Assembly (NCBI RefSeq): GCF_003852895.1
Contig: NZ_QUSW01000003.1
Coordinates: 186,001 to 250,000, forward strand
DNA: 64,000 bases
Direction: 5' to 3'
Origin: Rhizobacter terrae
GTDB taxonomy: Bacteria > Pseudomonadota > Gammaproteobacteria > Burkholderiales > Burkholderiaceae_C
Shown here: positions 8,245 through 15,782 of the stretch, in pieces
How positions within the stretch are numbered: the first letter of the stretch is position 1
Layout of the letters: every line of letters starts with the position of its first letter
Notes under the pieces: generated by a model
Told to the model about the DNA's origin: nothing
Databases searched by the model: none
What the model saw: only the letters and a program-made list of their open reading frames with translations
Program-made: the position numbers and the translations under genes

Positions 8245-9204
8245 TCAGTTGCTCTGCCCGCCAAGCACCCGCTCAAACACGGCGCTGTCCACATTCGCAC
8301 CGGTCAACACAACGCCAATCTTTCGCCCAAGCCATCGCGATTGCTGCTGCGAGGCAGCCGCCAATGAGGCGGCGCCTGCTCCCTCCGCCACGTTGTGCGT
8401 GTCGGCAAACAGCGCCCGCATCGCCTGCGCCACTTCGTCGTCGCTGACCGCCACGACGTCATCGACTTCCCGCAGGATGACCTCCAGCGCCTCGCCATCC
8501 GGCAGCCGGCAGGCCATGCCGTCCGCCAGCTTCGTGGTCACGGGCGACTCGATGACGCGACCAGCGCGGAACGAATCGAGGTAGGCCGTCGCATGGGCGG
8601 ACACGACGCCGACGATGCGCGTGCGAGCCCCCGTGAAGGCACGTGCCGCCACGCAGGCGCAAATGCCCGACCCCTGTCCGATCGGCACGAAGACCACTTC
8701 CGGCTGTACCGCCTCGAAGAACTCGATCCAGTACGTCGCCACGCCGCGAACCAGGTCGGGATGGAACGACGGCACCATGTGCCACCCTTGTTCACCGGCC
8801 AGCCGCTGCGCATGCTCACGCGAGGCCTGGAAGTCATCGCCGTGCTCGATCAGCTCCACGCCCAGCGCGCGCATGGCGGCGTTCTTCTCCACCGAATTGC
8901 CGCGCGGCACCACGATGGTGGCCGATAGTCCGGCGCGCGCGGCTGCGAATCCGATGGACTGCCCATGGTTGCCTCGCGTGGCCGTCACCACGCCCTTGCA
9001 GTCCGGCTCGCGCCGGCGCAGTCCTTCGAAATACACCAGCCCGCCGCGCAGCTTGAACGCACCCACCGGCGTGTGGTTCTCGTGCTTGACCCACACGTTC
9101 GCGCCCAGGCGCTGGTTGAGCAAGGGCCACATCTGCTGCGGCGTCGGCGCAAAGGTGGCCCGCACGATGGTCCGGGCCTGCTCAAGGCTGTCTCGTTGGA
9201 ACAT
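8245..9204 (-). CDS. Threonine/serine dehydratase-like PLP enzyme
   Basis: A 319-residue fold-type II PLP enzyme of the threonine ammonia-lyase/serine racemase family, without a C-terminal ACT regulatory domain. The PLP lysine is K51 in GAFKLRGG. The TATRGNHGQSIG loop binds the substrate carboxylate, and the phosphate-binding glycine-rich loop is seen as PIGQGSGICA. The reaction is expected to be deamination of a hydroxy-amino acid to a 2-oxo acid, though racemase or hydroxyaspartate lyase activity is possible. It is the last gene of the six-gene leftward operon, 5 nt after the VOC gene. That position suggests it makes or removes the amino-acid substrate handled by the other enzymes. Confidence 0.88.
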   Translation of the reverse strand: MFQRDSLEQARTIVRATFAPTPQQMWPLLNQRLGANVWVKHENHTPVGAFKLRGGLVYFEGLRRREPDCKGVVTATRGNHGQSIGFAAARAGLSATIVVPRGNSVEKNAAMRALGVELIEHGDDFQASREHAQRLAGEQGWHMVPSFHPDLVRGVATYWIEFFEAVQPEVVFVPIGQGSGICACVAARAFTGARTRIVGVVSAHATAYLDSFRAGRVIESPVTTKLADGMACRLPDGEALEVILREVDDVVAVSDDEVAQAMRALFADTHNVAEGAGAASLAAASQQQSRWLGRKIGVVLTGANVDSAVFERVLGGQSN

Positions 9205-9209
9205 GGTCG

Positions 9210-9866
9210 TCAGTCGCTGTTGAGTTCGACAAGGCCGCGCGGCGTGGTCAGCCGGGCGCTGAGCGCAGGGCCGTGATCAGCCGTCGATACACCCGTTGCC
9301 CGGCATTCGTCCCACGCGTGCGACGGCAGGCCGCGCACGTTCACCTGCTGCAGCACCACACCGCCTGGTGCCATGGTGTCCGTGGGATGCGGGCCATCCC
9401 ACTGGATCAAGGTCGGCCATGCGCCATCGAAAAGCCGCACGCCGTCGGGACGCATCGAGATCCGCCAGCGCAGCCACCCACGCTCGGTCTGGCGTTCAGC
9501 CGCCAGCACGTCGCCGGGGTCGGCATCCACGCCACGCCATCGCGTGCTGCGCAGCTCGATGTCATCGCACCTCGCCACCCAGTGAACCAGCCGCGGCCCG
9601 CGGGCCAGGCGCTCGTGCATCGCCGGTGAGTCCAGGTCGAACCACCTCGCCCTGCCCGGGTGCGGCGCCTGCGGATCGACGGCGATGAACTCCAGGTAGG
9701 CCCGCGGCCACTGCGGCGACGCGATCGACATCACGCGGTTGTGCGTGCCCATCAGCGCGTGCTTTCCACCGCCGGTGGGAATCACGCCCAGCATCGCCTC
9801 GCACCACGCGACGCCTTCGTCCAGCGTGCGCGCGGCGACGACGAGGTGGTCGAGCTCGCAGCTCAC
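9210..9866 (-). CDS. VOC/glyoxalase-like domain protein
   Basis: A 218-residue protein of the glyoxalase-like (VOC superfamily) type. The opening CELDHLVVAARTLDEGVAWCE motif region has the first metal-type His (residue 6). HNRVMSI and AYLEFIAVDP give the remaining first-half pattern. The second half (WHAWD region, TPRGLVELNSD end) is less clear. The GTG at 9866 overlaps the PhzF stop as GTGA, which fixes the start and implies translational coupling. Family members include glyoxalases, dioxygenases and isomerases, so the reaction is unknown. It sits between the PhzF-like and threonine dehydratase-like genes in one operon. Confidence 0.75.
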   Translation of the reverse strand: MSCELDHLVVAARTLDEGVAWCEAMLGVIPTGGGKHALMGTHNRVMSIASPQWPRAYLEFIAVDPQAPHPGRARWFDLDSPAMHERLARGPRLVHWVARCDDIELRSTRWRGVDADPGDVLAAERQTERGWLRWRISMRPDGVRLFDGAWPTLIQWDGPHPTDTMAPGGVVLQQVNVRGLPSHAWDECRATGVSTADHGPALSARLTTPRGLVELNSD

Positions 9867-10693
9867 CAGTTCAGCTCGCCGCGGATGACGGTGACGGTCT
9901 GGCCGCCCACCCACACGGTGTCGCCCTCGCGCTGCACATGCACGCGGCCACGGCGGTCCAGGCGCGTGCCCTGTGCGGCGACGTAGCGTTCGGGCGCCAT
10001 GCCTTCGCCGATCAACCACTGCGCGAAGCTGGCGTTCAGGCTGCCGGTCACCGGGTCCTCCGGGATGCCGATCGGCGCTGCAAAGGCCCGCACCTCGAAC
10101 TGCACCTCGCCCGAGGCATGCGGCGCGATCACGCCGACCTTGGCCAGGTTCTTCAGCAGCGAATGCTCCGGCTCGATGTCCAGCACCGATTGCGCATCCG
10201 CGAGCACGATGCCCAGCCACTTCGGACCGTTGTCCAGCCAGCTCACGGCCTTGACCTTGGAGTTCGGCAACTTGAGCGCCGCAAGCACGTGAGCCAGCAG
10301 TTGCGGGTCCACCGCCTCCCGCGTCGAAGGCGGTGCCGCGAAGGCCGTGCGCTTGCCGTCAAGGCGGATGGGCACCAGCCCCTTGGCGCACTCCTGGAAC
10401 ACACGCCCCGGCGTCTTCGGCCGGCCGCCGTTCTCCAGCCACGCATGACAGGAGCCCAGCGTCGGATGCCCGGCGAACGGCAGCTCGCCGCCCGGCGTGA
10501 AGATGCGCACGCGGTAGTCGGCCTCGGGCGAGGTGGGTCGCGAGAGGAAGGTCGTCTCCGACAGGTTGGTCCAGCGCGCGAAGGTCTGCATCTGCTCGTC
10601 GCTCAGGCCGTCCGCGCCGTGCACCACCGCCAGCGGATTGCCACGCAGCGCCGACTCGGTGAACACATCCACCTGGCTGAAGGCAAAGCTCAT
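9863..10693 (-). CDS. PhzF family isomerase/epimerase
   Basis: A 276-residue PhzF/diaminopimelate-epimerase-fold protein. PhzF isomerises a dihydro-hydroxyanthranilate in phenazine biosynthesis; most homologues have unknown substrates. Visible family residues are the N-terminal VDVFTESALRGNPLAVV, the general acid/base glutamate E46 in NLSETTF, FAGHPTLGS (His 76) and the late EDPVTGSLNAS motif. The ATG overlaps the upstream aminotransferase stop as ATGA, and its own stop overlaps the next gene as GTGA, so three genes are translationally linked. No phenazine genes (phzA/B/D/E/G) are nearby, so a phenazine role is unlikely. Confidence 0.88.
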   Translation of the reverse strand: MSFAFSQVDVFTESALRGNPLAVVHGADGLSDEQMQTFARWTNLSETTFLSRPTSPEADYRVRIFTPGGELPFAGHPTLGSCHAWLENGGRPKTPGRVFQECAKGLVPIRLDGKRTAFAAPPSTREAVDPQLLAHVLAALKLPNSKVKAVSWLDNGPKWLGIVLADAQSVLDIEPEHSLLKNLAKVGVIAPHASGEVQFEVRAFAAPIGIPEDPVTGSLNASFAQWLIGEGMAPERYVAAQGTRLDRRGRVHVQREGDTVWVGGQTVTVIRGELNW

Positions 10694-11859
10694 CGCTGCT
10701 GCTCCTTCAGGGTCTGGGCCAGGGCCTTCACGCCTTGCTCGATGCGCTCCTCGGACACGGTCACGAAGGACAGGCGCAGCGTGTTGAGCTTCGGGTGATC
10801 CGCATAGAAGGCCGAGCCCGGCACGAAGGCCATGCCGTTCTCCACCGCATGCGGCAGCAAGGCCATCGCATCGACACCTTCGGGCAGCTCGATCCAGAAG
10901 AACATGCCGCCGACGGGCGTGTTCCAGCGGCAGCCGGCGGGCATGTGCGCTTCCAGCGCGGCGCGCATCGCATCGCGCTGCGACTTGTACTTCGCGCGGA
11001 TGGTGGGCACGTGCTGCTGCAGGAAGCCATCGCGGATCACCTCGTGCACCACGCGCTGGTTGAAGCTCGGCGTGTGCAGGTCGGCCGCCTGCTTGGCCTG
11101 AAGCAGCTTGGGGTACAGCGGCTTGGGCGCGACCACGTAGCCCAGGCGCAGGCCGGGCGCCAGCACCTTGGAGAACGAGCCCAGGTACACCGAACCATCG
11201 GCCCAGCGCGAAGACAGCGGCGCGGGCGGCGGCTCGTCGAACCACAGGTCGCCGTAGGGGTTGTCTTCCACCACCGGCAGGCCGATCTCCTGGGCGCGGG
11301 CCATCAGCGCGTCGCGCCGCGCGGCGTTCATGCAGCGGCCGCTCGGATTCTGGAAGTTGGGCAGCGCGTAGAGGAAGCGCGCACCACGGGCCACGTCGAG
11401 CTGTTCGGGCAGCGGGCCGTTGTCATCGCAAGGCACCGACACGAACTGCGGCTCATACGGGTTGAAGGCCTGCAGCGCGCCGAGGTAGGTGGGCGACTCC
11501 ACCGCCACGCGGCTGCCGGCATCGATGAGGATCTTGCCCACCAGGTCCAGGCCCTGCTGCGAGCCGGTGGTGATGAGCACCTGCGCGGCCTCGACGTTCA
11601 GGCCTTGCGCATTGAGCTGCGCCGCCACCCATTCGCGCAGCGGACCGTAGCCCTCGCTGGCCGCGTACTGCAAGGCTTCGCGCGGGTTGTCGCGCAGCAC
11701 GCGCTCGGCCGCTTCGCGCATGGCCTGGACAGGAAAGGTGTCGGGCGACGGCAGGCCGCCGGCGAGCGAGATGATGCCCGGCTTCTCGGTGACCTTGAGG
11801 ATTTCGCGGATGATCGACGGATTCATCCGCTCGGCGCGCTTGGCTTGCTGGAACGTCAT
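10690..11859 (-). CDS. PLP-dependent aminotransferase, class I/II (2-aminoadipate/aromatic type)
   Basis: A 389-residue fold-type I aminotransferase of the LysN/ARO8-like group, which transfers amino groups between broad-range amino acids and 2-oxo acids. The PLP lysine is K231 in GSFSKVLAPGLRLGY. The substrate/PLP contacts NFQNPSG (168-174) and EDNPYGDLWF (198-207) are intact, and a distal arginine is in NTLRLSF near the C-terminus. It is related to the catalytic half of MocR regulators, one of which is encoded divergently at 13546. The start follows the EamA transporter gene by 49 nt; the end overlaps the PhzF start by ATGA. Confidence 0.92.
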   Translation of the reverse strand: MTFQQAKRAERMNPSIIREILKVTEKPGIISLAGGLPSPDTFPVQAMREAAERVLRDNPREALQYAASEGYGPLREWVAAQLNAQGLNVEAAQVLITTGSQQGLDLVGKILIDAGSRVAVESPTYLGALQAFNPYEPQFVSVPCDDNGPLPEQLDVARGARFLYALPNFQNPSGRCMNAARRDALMARAQEIGLPVVEDNPYGDLWFDEPPPAPLSSRWADGSVYLGSFSKVLAPGLRLGYVVAPKPLYPKLLQAKQAADLHTPSFNQRVVHEVIRDGFLQQHVPTIRAKYKSQRDAMRAALEAHMPAGCRWNTPVGGMFFWIELPEGVDAMALLPHAVENGMAFVPGSAFYADHPKLNTLRLSFVTVSEERIEQGVKALAQTLKEQQR

Positions 11860-11908
11860 GCTGGTTCCCCTCCTTCGGGAACGCGGGTCAGGGAGAAAGA
11901 CAACGGGG

Positions 11909-12817
11909 TCATGTCGCCGCCTTCAGGTTGGCCGGCATCTTCTTGCCGATGAACACCGTGGCGATCACGGCCAGCGAGAACACCACGGTGAGGGGTTCGA
12001 GCCGCTCGCCGAGCACCGGCACGGCAAACAGCAAAGCGAGAAAGGGCTGCACGAGCTGAACCTGGCTGACCCGCACGGTCCCTCCCTGTGCCAGGCCACG
12101 GTACCAGGCGAAAAAACCCAGCCACATCGAGAACACGGAAACGTAGCCGAACCCCAGCCATGACGCGGGATGGATGGCCGAGGCATCCACCGGGCGCGAC
12201 AGCCACGCCACGGGTGCGGTCACCGGCAGGCTGAGCACCAGCACCCAGCAGATCACCTGCTCGGCCCGCATGCTCCGTGACAGCTGCGCGCCGGCGACGT
12301 AGCCGATCGCCGTGCAGGCGACGGCCAGCAGCAGGAAGCCGTCAGCCGCCTGGAAGTGCCCGCTGCCCTGGATGGCGGCGAAGGCCAGCACGAGTCCGCA
12401 ACCGGCGACGGCGCAGATCCAGAACCCGGTGGAAGGACGCTGCCGGAAGGCGATCGCCGCGGCCACCGCCGTGCCAAGCGGCAGCACGCCGGTGATGACG
12501 GCGGCATGCATGGCCGGCACCTCTCGCAGCGCCAGCGACAGGAACAAGGGGAAGCCCACCACCGTGCCCAGGGCGCTGACCGCGATGGCGCCCAGCTGGC
12601 TGCGCTGCGGCTTCGGCGCCCGCGTGAGGGCAAGGTAGACCAGGCTGAGCGCACCGGCCAGCGCAGCGCGGCCTGCAGTCACGAACAGCGGCGGCAGCTG
12701 CGGGTCGCTGGACGGCCCCACGGCCAGCCGGGTCATGGGGAAGGTCATCGCAAAGATGACGACACCCAGCAACCCCCACCACAGGCCGCGTGACTCATGA
12801 CGGGAAGAAATGGTCAT
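11909..12817 (-). CDS. EamA/DMT family transporter
   Basis: A 302-residue inner-membrane protein with about ten hydrophobic helices in two EamA repeats, for example LWWGLLGVVIFAMTFPMTRLAV at the start and FLALLFAVPVLGERL in the second repeat. DMT family members usually export amino acids or metabolites. The ATG at 12817 overlaps the stop of the LysE-type exporter gene as ATGA, so the two transporters are coupled. Being in an operon with an aminotransferase, PhzF-like and dehydratase enzymes, it probably moves a substrate or product of that pathway (inference). Confidence 0.87.
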   Translation of the reverse strand: MTISSRHESRGLWWGLLGVVIFAMTFPMTRLAVGPSSDPQLPPLFVTAGRAALAGALSLVYLALTRAPKPQRSQLGAIAVSALGTVVGFPLFLSLALREVPAMHAAVITGVLPLGTAVAAAIAFRQRPSTGFWICAVAGCGLVLAFAAIQGSGHFQAADGFLLLAVACTAIGYVAGAQLSRSMRAEQVICWVLVLSLPVTAPVAWLSRPVDASAIHPASWLGFGYVSVFSMWLGFFAWYRGLAQGGTVRVSQVQLVQPFLALLFAVPVLGERLEPLTVVFSLAVIATVFIGKKMPANLKAAT

Positions 12818-13428
12818 GCGACGACCATCCAGCACGCCGTGGCCAGCAGCAGCGCGGCCATGACACGGTTGAACCACAAGAGGCGCGCGCCCTGCGCCAG
12901 CCACTGCCGCAGCAAGGCACCCGCGATGGCATAGGTCAGGTTGCTGGTGAGCGCGAAGCCCAGCATCACCGCGCAGACGATGGCCAGGCGCTCGCCTGGG
13001 TTGGCCACCGGCTGCCCGCCGCTGCTGGCCACCCAGCCGCCCGCCAGCGCAATGGCGAGCATCCAGGCCTTGATGTTCACGAACTGCATGGCCACGCCTT
13101 GGGCGAAGCTCACCTGCAGTCGATCACGCGACGCTTCGGCCAACGTGCCGGCGAACGAAAGCTTCCACGCCATCCACACCAGGTAGCCGATGCCGAACAC
13201 CTTCACCGCCAGCCGCAGCAGCGGCATGGCCAGGATGAGTCCGCCCAGGCCCAGGCCGCAGGCCAGCATCATCAGCGTCCAGCCGGTGGGCACGGCCACG
13301 ATGAAGTGCAGCGAGCGGCGCAGGCCGTGGTTGGCCGCCAGGGCGGTGGACAGCGTCGTGTTCGGGCCCGGCGTGAAGCTCATCGCCGTGGCGAAGAGCA
13401 GCAGTGCGGTGAATTCCTGGGTGGACAT
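12814..13428 (-). CDS. LysE family amino-acid exporter
   Basis: A 204-residue LysE/RhtB-type translocator with six predicted helices. The family signature FTPGPNTTLS lies at residues 18-27. Members export amino acids such as lysine, arginine, threonine or homoserine lactone. It is the first gene of the leftward operon and is divergent from the MocR regulator, with an inverted repeat in the gap. Its stop overlaps the EamA start by ATGA. Control by MocR is likely, because MocR-type regulators commonly act on divergent neighbours. Confidence 0.9.
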   Translation of the reverse strand: MSTQEFTALLLFATAMSFTPGPNTTLSTALAANHGLRRSLHFIVAVPTGWTLMMLACGLGLGGLILAMPLLRLAVKVFGIGYLVWMAWKLSFAGTLAEASRDRLQVSFAQGVAMQFVNIKAWMLAIALAGGWVASSGGQPVANPGERLAIVCAVMLGFALTSNLTYAIAGALLRQWLAQGARLLWFNRVMAALLLATACWMVVA

Positions 13429-13461
13429 CGAGGCAGTTTATGGGCCCACTCCAACACAGAG

Positions 13462-13500
13462 CCAGTACACTTTGCCCTCACACGAAGCAATCTGTATTGG
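13462..13500. promoter_or_regulatory. Candidate MocR operator in divergent promoter region
   Basis: CCAGTACAC at 13462-13470 and CTGTATTGG at 13492-13500 form a spaced inverted repeat (seven of nine positions match). A possible rightward -35/-10 pair, TTGCCC and TATTGG with 17 nt spacing, overlaps the same segment. The position, between the LysE exporter gene (start 13428) and the MocR gene (start 13546), is what a regulator controlling both directions would use. Confidence 0.45.
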
Positions 13501-13545
13501 CGCCAACGCCAGCACATTCCGGGTTTGCCCGCAGCCCTGCACGCC

Positions 13546-14952
13546 ATGACGCCCCCCTCCACCGCCACCCTGTCCCGAGGCGCCGACACCACCCTCACCG
13601 ACCAGCTGTGCGCGCGCTTCGCCGAGCGCATCCGGCAGCGGCTGCTGGCTCCGGGCACGCGGCTGCCCTCGGTGCGCGAATGCGCGCGGCGGCATGGTGT
13701 CAGCGCGTACACGGTGGTCGCGGCCTACGACCAGCTGCAGGCCCAGGGCCTGGTGGAGGCGCGTCGGCAACGCGGCTTCTTCGTGCGCGAGACCCTGCAC
13801 GAGGCCGTCCCGCGGCCGGCCAAGAAAACCCCCGCGCCGTTGCCGATCAGCGCCACCACGCTGATGCGCGGCATGTTCCAGCCGCCAGGCGCGCATCCGA
13901 TGCCGGGCCTGGGCACGCTGCCCATCGAATGGCTGGACCTGCCCATGCTGAGCTCGGCCATGCGCCGCGTCTCGGGTCCGGCGCAGATCGCCCTGCAGTA
14001 CGGCCAGCCGGCGGGCGACCCGCGCCTGCGCGCGGCGCTGGCCCACCGCATGGCCGACCACGGCGTCATGGCGTCGCCCGAACAGATCATCACCACCGTG
14101 GGCGCCACCCATGCACTGGACGTGGTCACCCGCACCCTGGTGCATGCCGGCGACACCGTGCTCGTGGACGAGCCTGGCTGGTCGGTGGAGTACGCGCGCC
14201 TTGCTGCACTGGGCTTGCGCGTGCTGCCGGTGCCGCGCGGCGAAGATGGGCCCGATCTGGCGGTGATGGAACGGCTCATCCTCGCCCACCATCCGCGCCT
14301 GTACGTGACAGTCTCGGTGCTGCACAACCCCACCGGCGCATCGCTGTCGCTGGGCACCGCGCACCGGCTGCTCAAGCTCGCGCAGCAGCACGACCTGCAC
14401 ATCGTGGAAGACGACAGCTACGCCAGCCTCGCGCCGGCACACCTGCCGCGCATGGCGGCGCTCGATGCGCTGGAACGCACGATCTACGTGTCGGGTTTCT
14501 CGAAGATCCTCGCCCCCAACTGGCGTGTGGGCTTCATCGCCGCGCCCACGCCGCTGGTGGACCGCTTCATCGACACCAAGCTGCTGAGCACGCTCACCAC
14601 GCCCAGCCTGGCGGAACAGTCGCTGGCGCTGTGCCTGGAGCAGGGGCTGCTGCGCCGGCACGCCGAGCGCGTCAATGCCAAGCTCGATGCTGCCCGCGGG
14701 CGCGCCGTCAAGCTGGCAGAGCAGCACGGCTGCCGCTTCGCCGCACCGCCGCGCGGCCTCTTCGGCTGGGTCGACGTCGGGGTGGATACCGAGCGCCTGG
14801 CCCGCGTCATGCTCGACGACGGCTGGCTGCTCGCGCCGGGCGCCATCTTCCACGCCACACACCGGCCCACCTCGCTCATGCGCATCAACTTCGCGACCAC
14901 GCAGGACGCGAGCTTCTGGCGCGCCCTGGCGGAGGCCCGATCGGCACTCTGA
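13546..14952 (+). CDS. MocR-type (GntR/aminotransferase fusion) transcriptional regulator
   Basis: A 468-residue regulator. An N-terminal GntR winged helix-turn-helix spans about residues 16-84 (PSVRECARRHGVSAYTVV is the recognition unit). It is joined by a short linker to a full aminotransferase-like domain (about 105-465) with the PLP lysine K320 in SGFSKILAPNW and the HNPTGA and EDDSYA contacts. MocR proteins sense PLP, amino acids or their imines and switch amino-acid-related genes. The ATG at 13546 is taken because the long upstream frame to 12790 is antisense to the exporters. It likely controls the divergent LysE-EamA-aminotransferase-PhzF-VOC-dehydratase operon and itself. Confidence 0.92.
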   Translation: MTPPSTATLSRGADTTLTDQLCARFAERIRQRLLAPGTRLPSVRECARRHGVSAYTVVAAYDQLQAQGLVEARRQRGFFVRETLHEAVPRPAKKTPAPLPISATTLMRGMFQPPGAHPMPGLGTLPIEWLDLPMLSSAMRRVSGPAQIALQYGQPAGDPRLRAALAHRMADHGVMASPEQIITTVGATHALDVVTRTLVHAGDTVLVDEPGWSVEYARLAALGLRVLPVPRGEDGPDLAVMERLILAHHPRLYVTVSVLHNPTGASLSLGTAHRLLKLAQQHDLHIVEDDSYASLAPAHLPRMAALDALERTIYVSGFSKILAPNWRVGFIAAPTPLVDRFIDTKLLSTLTTPSLAEQSLALCLEQGLLRRHAERVNAKLDAARGRAVKLAEQHGCRFAAPPRGLFGWVDVGVDTERLARVMLDDGWLLAPGAIFHATHRPTSLMRINFATTQDASFWRALAEARSAL

Positions 14953-15022
14953 GCCATGGGGGCTTCATTTGAATTGCCCCGGCAACCCACTACAGTTGGT
15001 AGCACAGCACACGTCCCGACAT

Positions 15023-15769
15023 ATGTTCGAGTCCACGATTCCCTTCGGTGAGCCGGAGCTGATGCGCGCAAGCGCCTACAAGCTCTATCTCCAGGAACTC
15101 GAAGCCGAGGCGGCAGCGAGTGGCGTGAGCACGCGCATCTCGTCGCTGAGTCCTTCTCTGCGAGCCGACCTGTTCCGCTTCGAACAGCACGGTGCGATCT
15201 CCGAGTTCCTCGAAGTCGTCGCGGCCTGCGTTCGCCACAACAAGCGCGTGACCATCCATTTGCAACGCGCCGAGCACGTGGTGCCGCTCACGGTGTTCCC
15301 CGAAGAGCGGCTGGTTCACTGCCCGGTGCCGATGGTGCAGTTGCTGGAAGACACGGCCGGACTGCGGGTCCTGCACGTGGAGCCGGCGATGCTGGAACCG
15401 CCGGGTTACGAAACCACCGGGCCGGTGGGCGAGTTGCGCCTGCACGCGCCGCTGGCGCCGCTGCTGTGGGAGCTGGCGATGAACGGGCCGCGCGCGGAGC
15501 TGCTGCCCGAGATCGCGGGGCCCGCCGTCTACCGTGTCACGCCTGGCTTGCAGCTTGGCGCCATCACCGTCACGCGCACGACCATGGCCGCCATCTACCG
15601 GCTGCGGCGCGAGAGCGCCACGCTGCGCGAGATGAGCGACTGGGCCGGCATGAACAAGGAGCGGGCCATCCGCCTGCTCAACGCGCTGTACCTGCAGGCC
15701 GGGCTGATGGTGAGCCGCTCGCACCCCACGGCCATCGGCGAGAGCTGGTTCGGTGGTCTAGGCCGGTAG
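15023..15769 (+). CDS. Hypothetical protein with C-terminal helix-turn-helix-like region
   Basis: A 248-residue soluble protein that I do not recognise. There is no signal peptide or membrane segment. The middle carries an LTVFPEERLVHCPVP stretch. The C-terminal 70 residues (ITVTRTTMAAIYRLRR, then LREMSDWAGMNKERAIRLL, then NALYLQAGLMVSRS) have the spacing of a winged helix with a recognition helix. A DNA-binding or polar-localised signalling adaptor is possible, but this is inference. It lies 70 nt after the MocR gene on the same strand and converges on uup. No clear Shine-Dalgarno is visible. Confidence 0.7.
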   Translation: MFESTIPFGEPELMRASAYKLYLQELEAEAAASGVSTRISSLSPSLRADLFRFEQHGAISEFLEVVAACVRHNKRVTIHLQRAEHVVPLTVFPEERLVHCPVPMVQLLEDTAGLRVLHVEPAMLEPPGYETTGPVGELRLHAPLAPLLWELAMNGPRAELLPEIAGPAVYRVTPGLQLGAITVTRTTMAAIYRLRRESATLREMSDWAGMNKERAIRLLNALYLQAGLMVSRSHPTAIGESWFGGLGR

Positions 15770-15782
15770 ACCACTTCGCATC

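Noticed and set aside
9863-10693. Phenazine biosynthesis suggested by the PhzF match.
   Set aside because: None of the other phz genes are present, and PhzF-like proteins are widespread with other roles.
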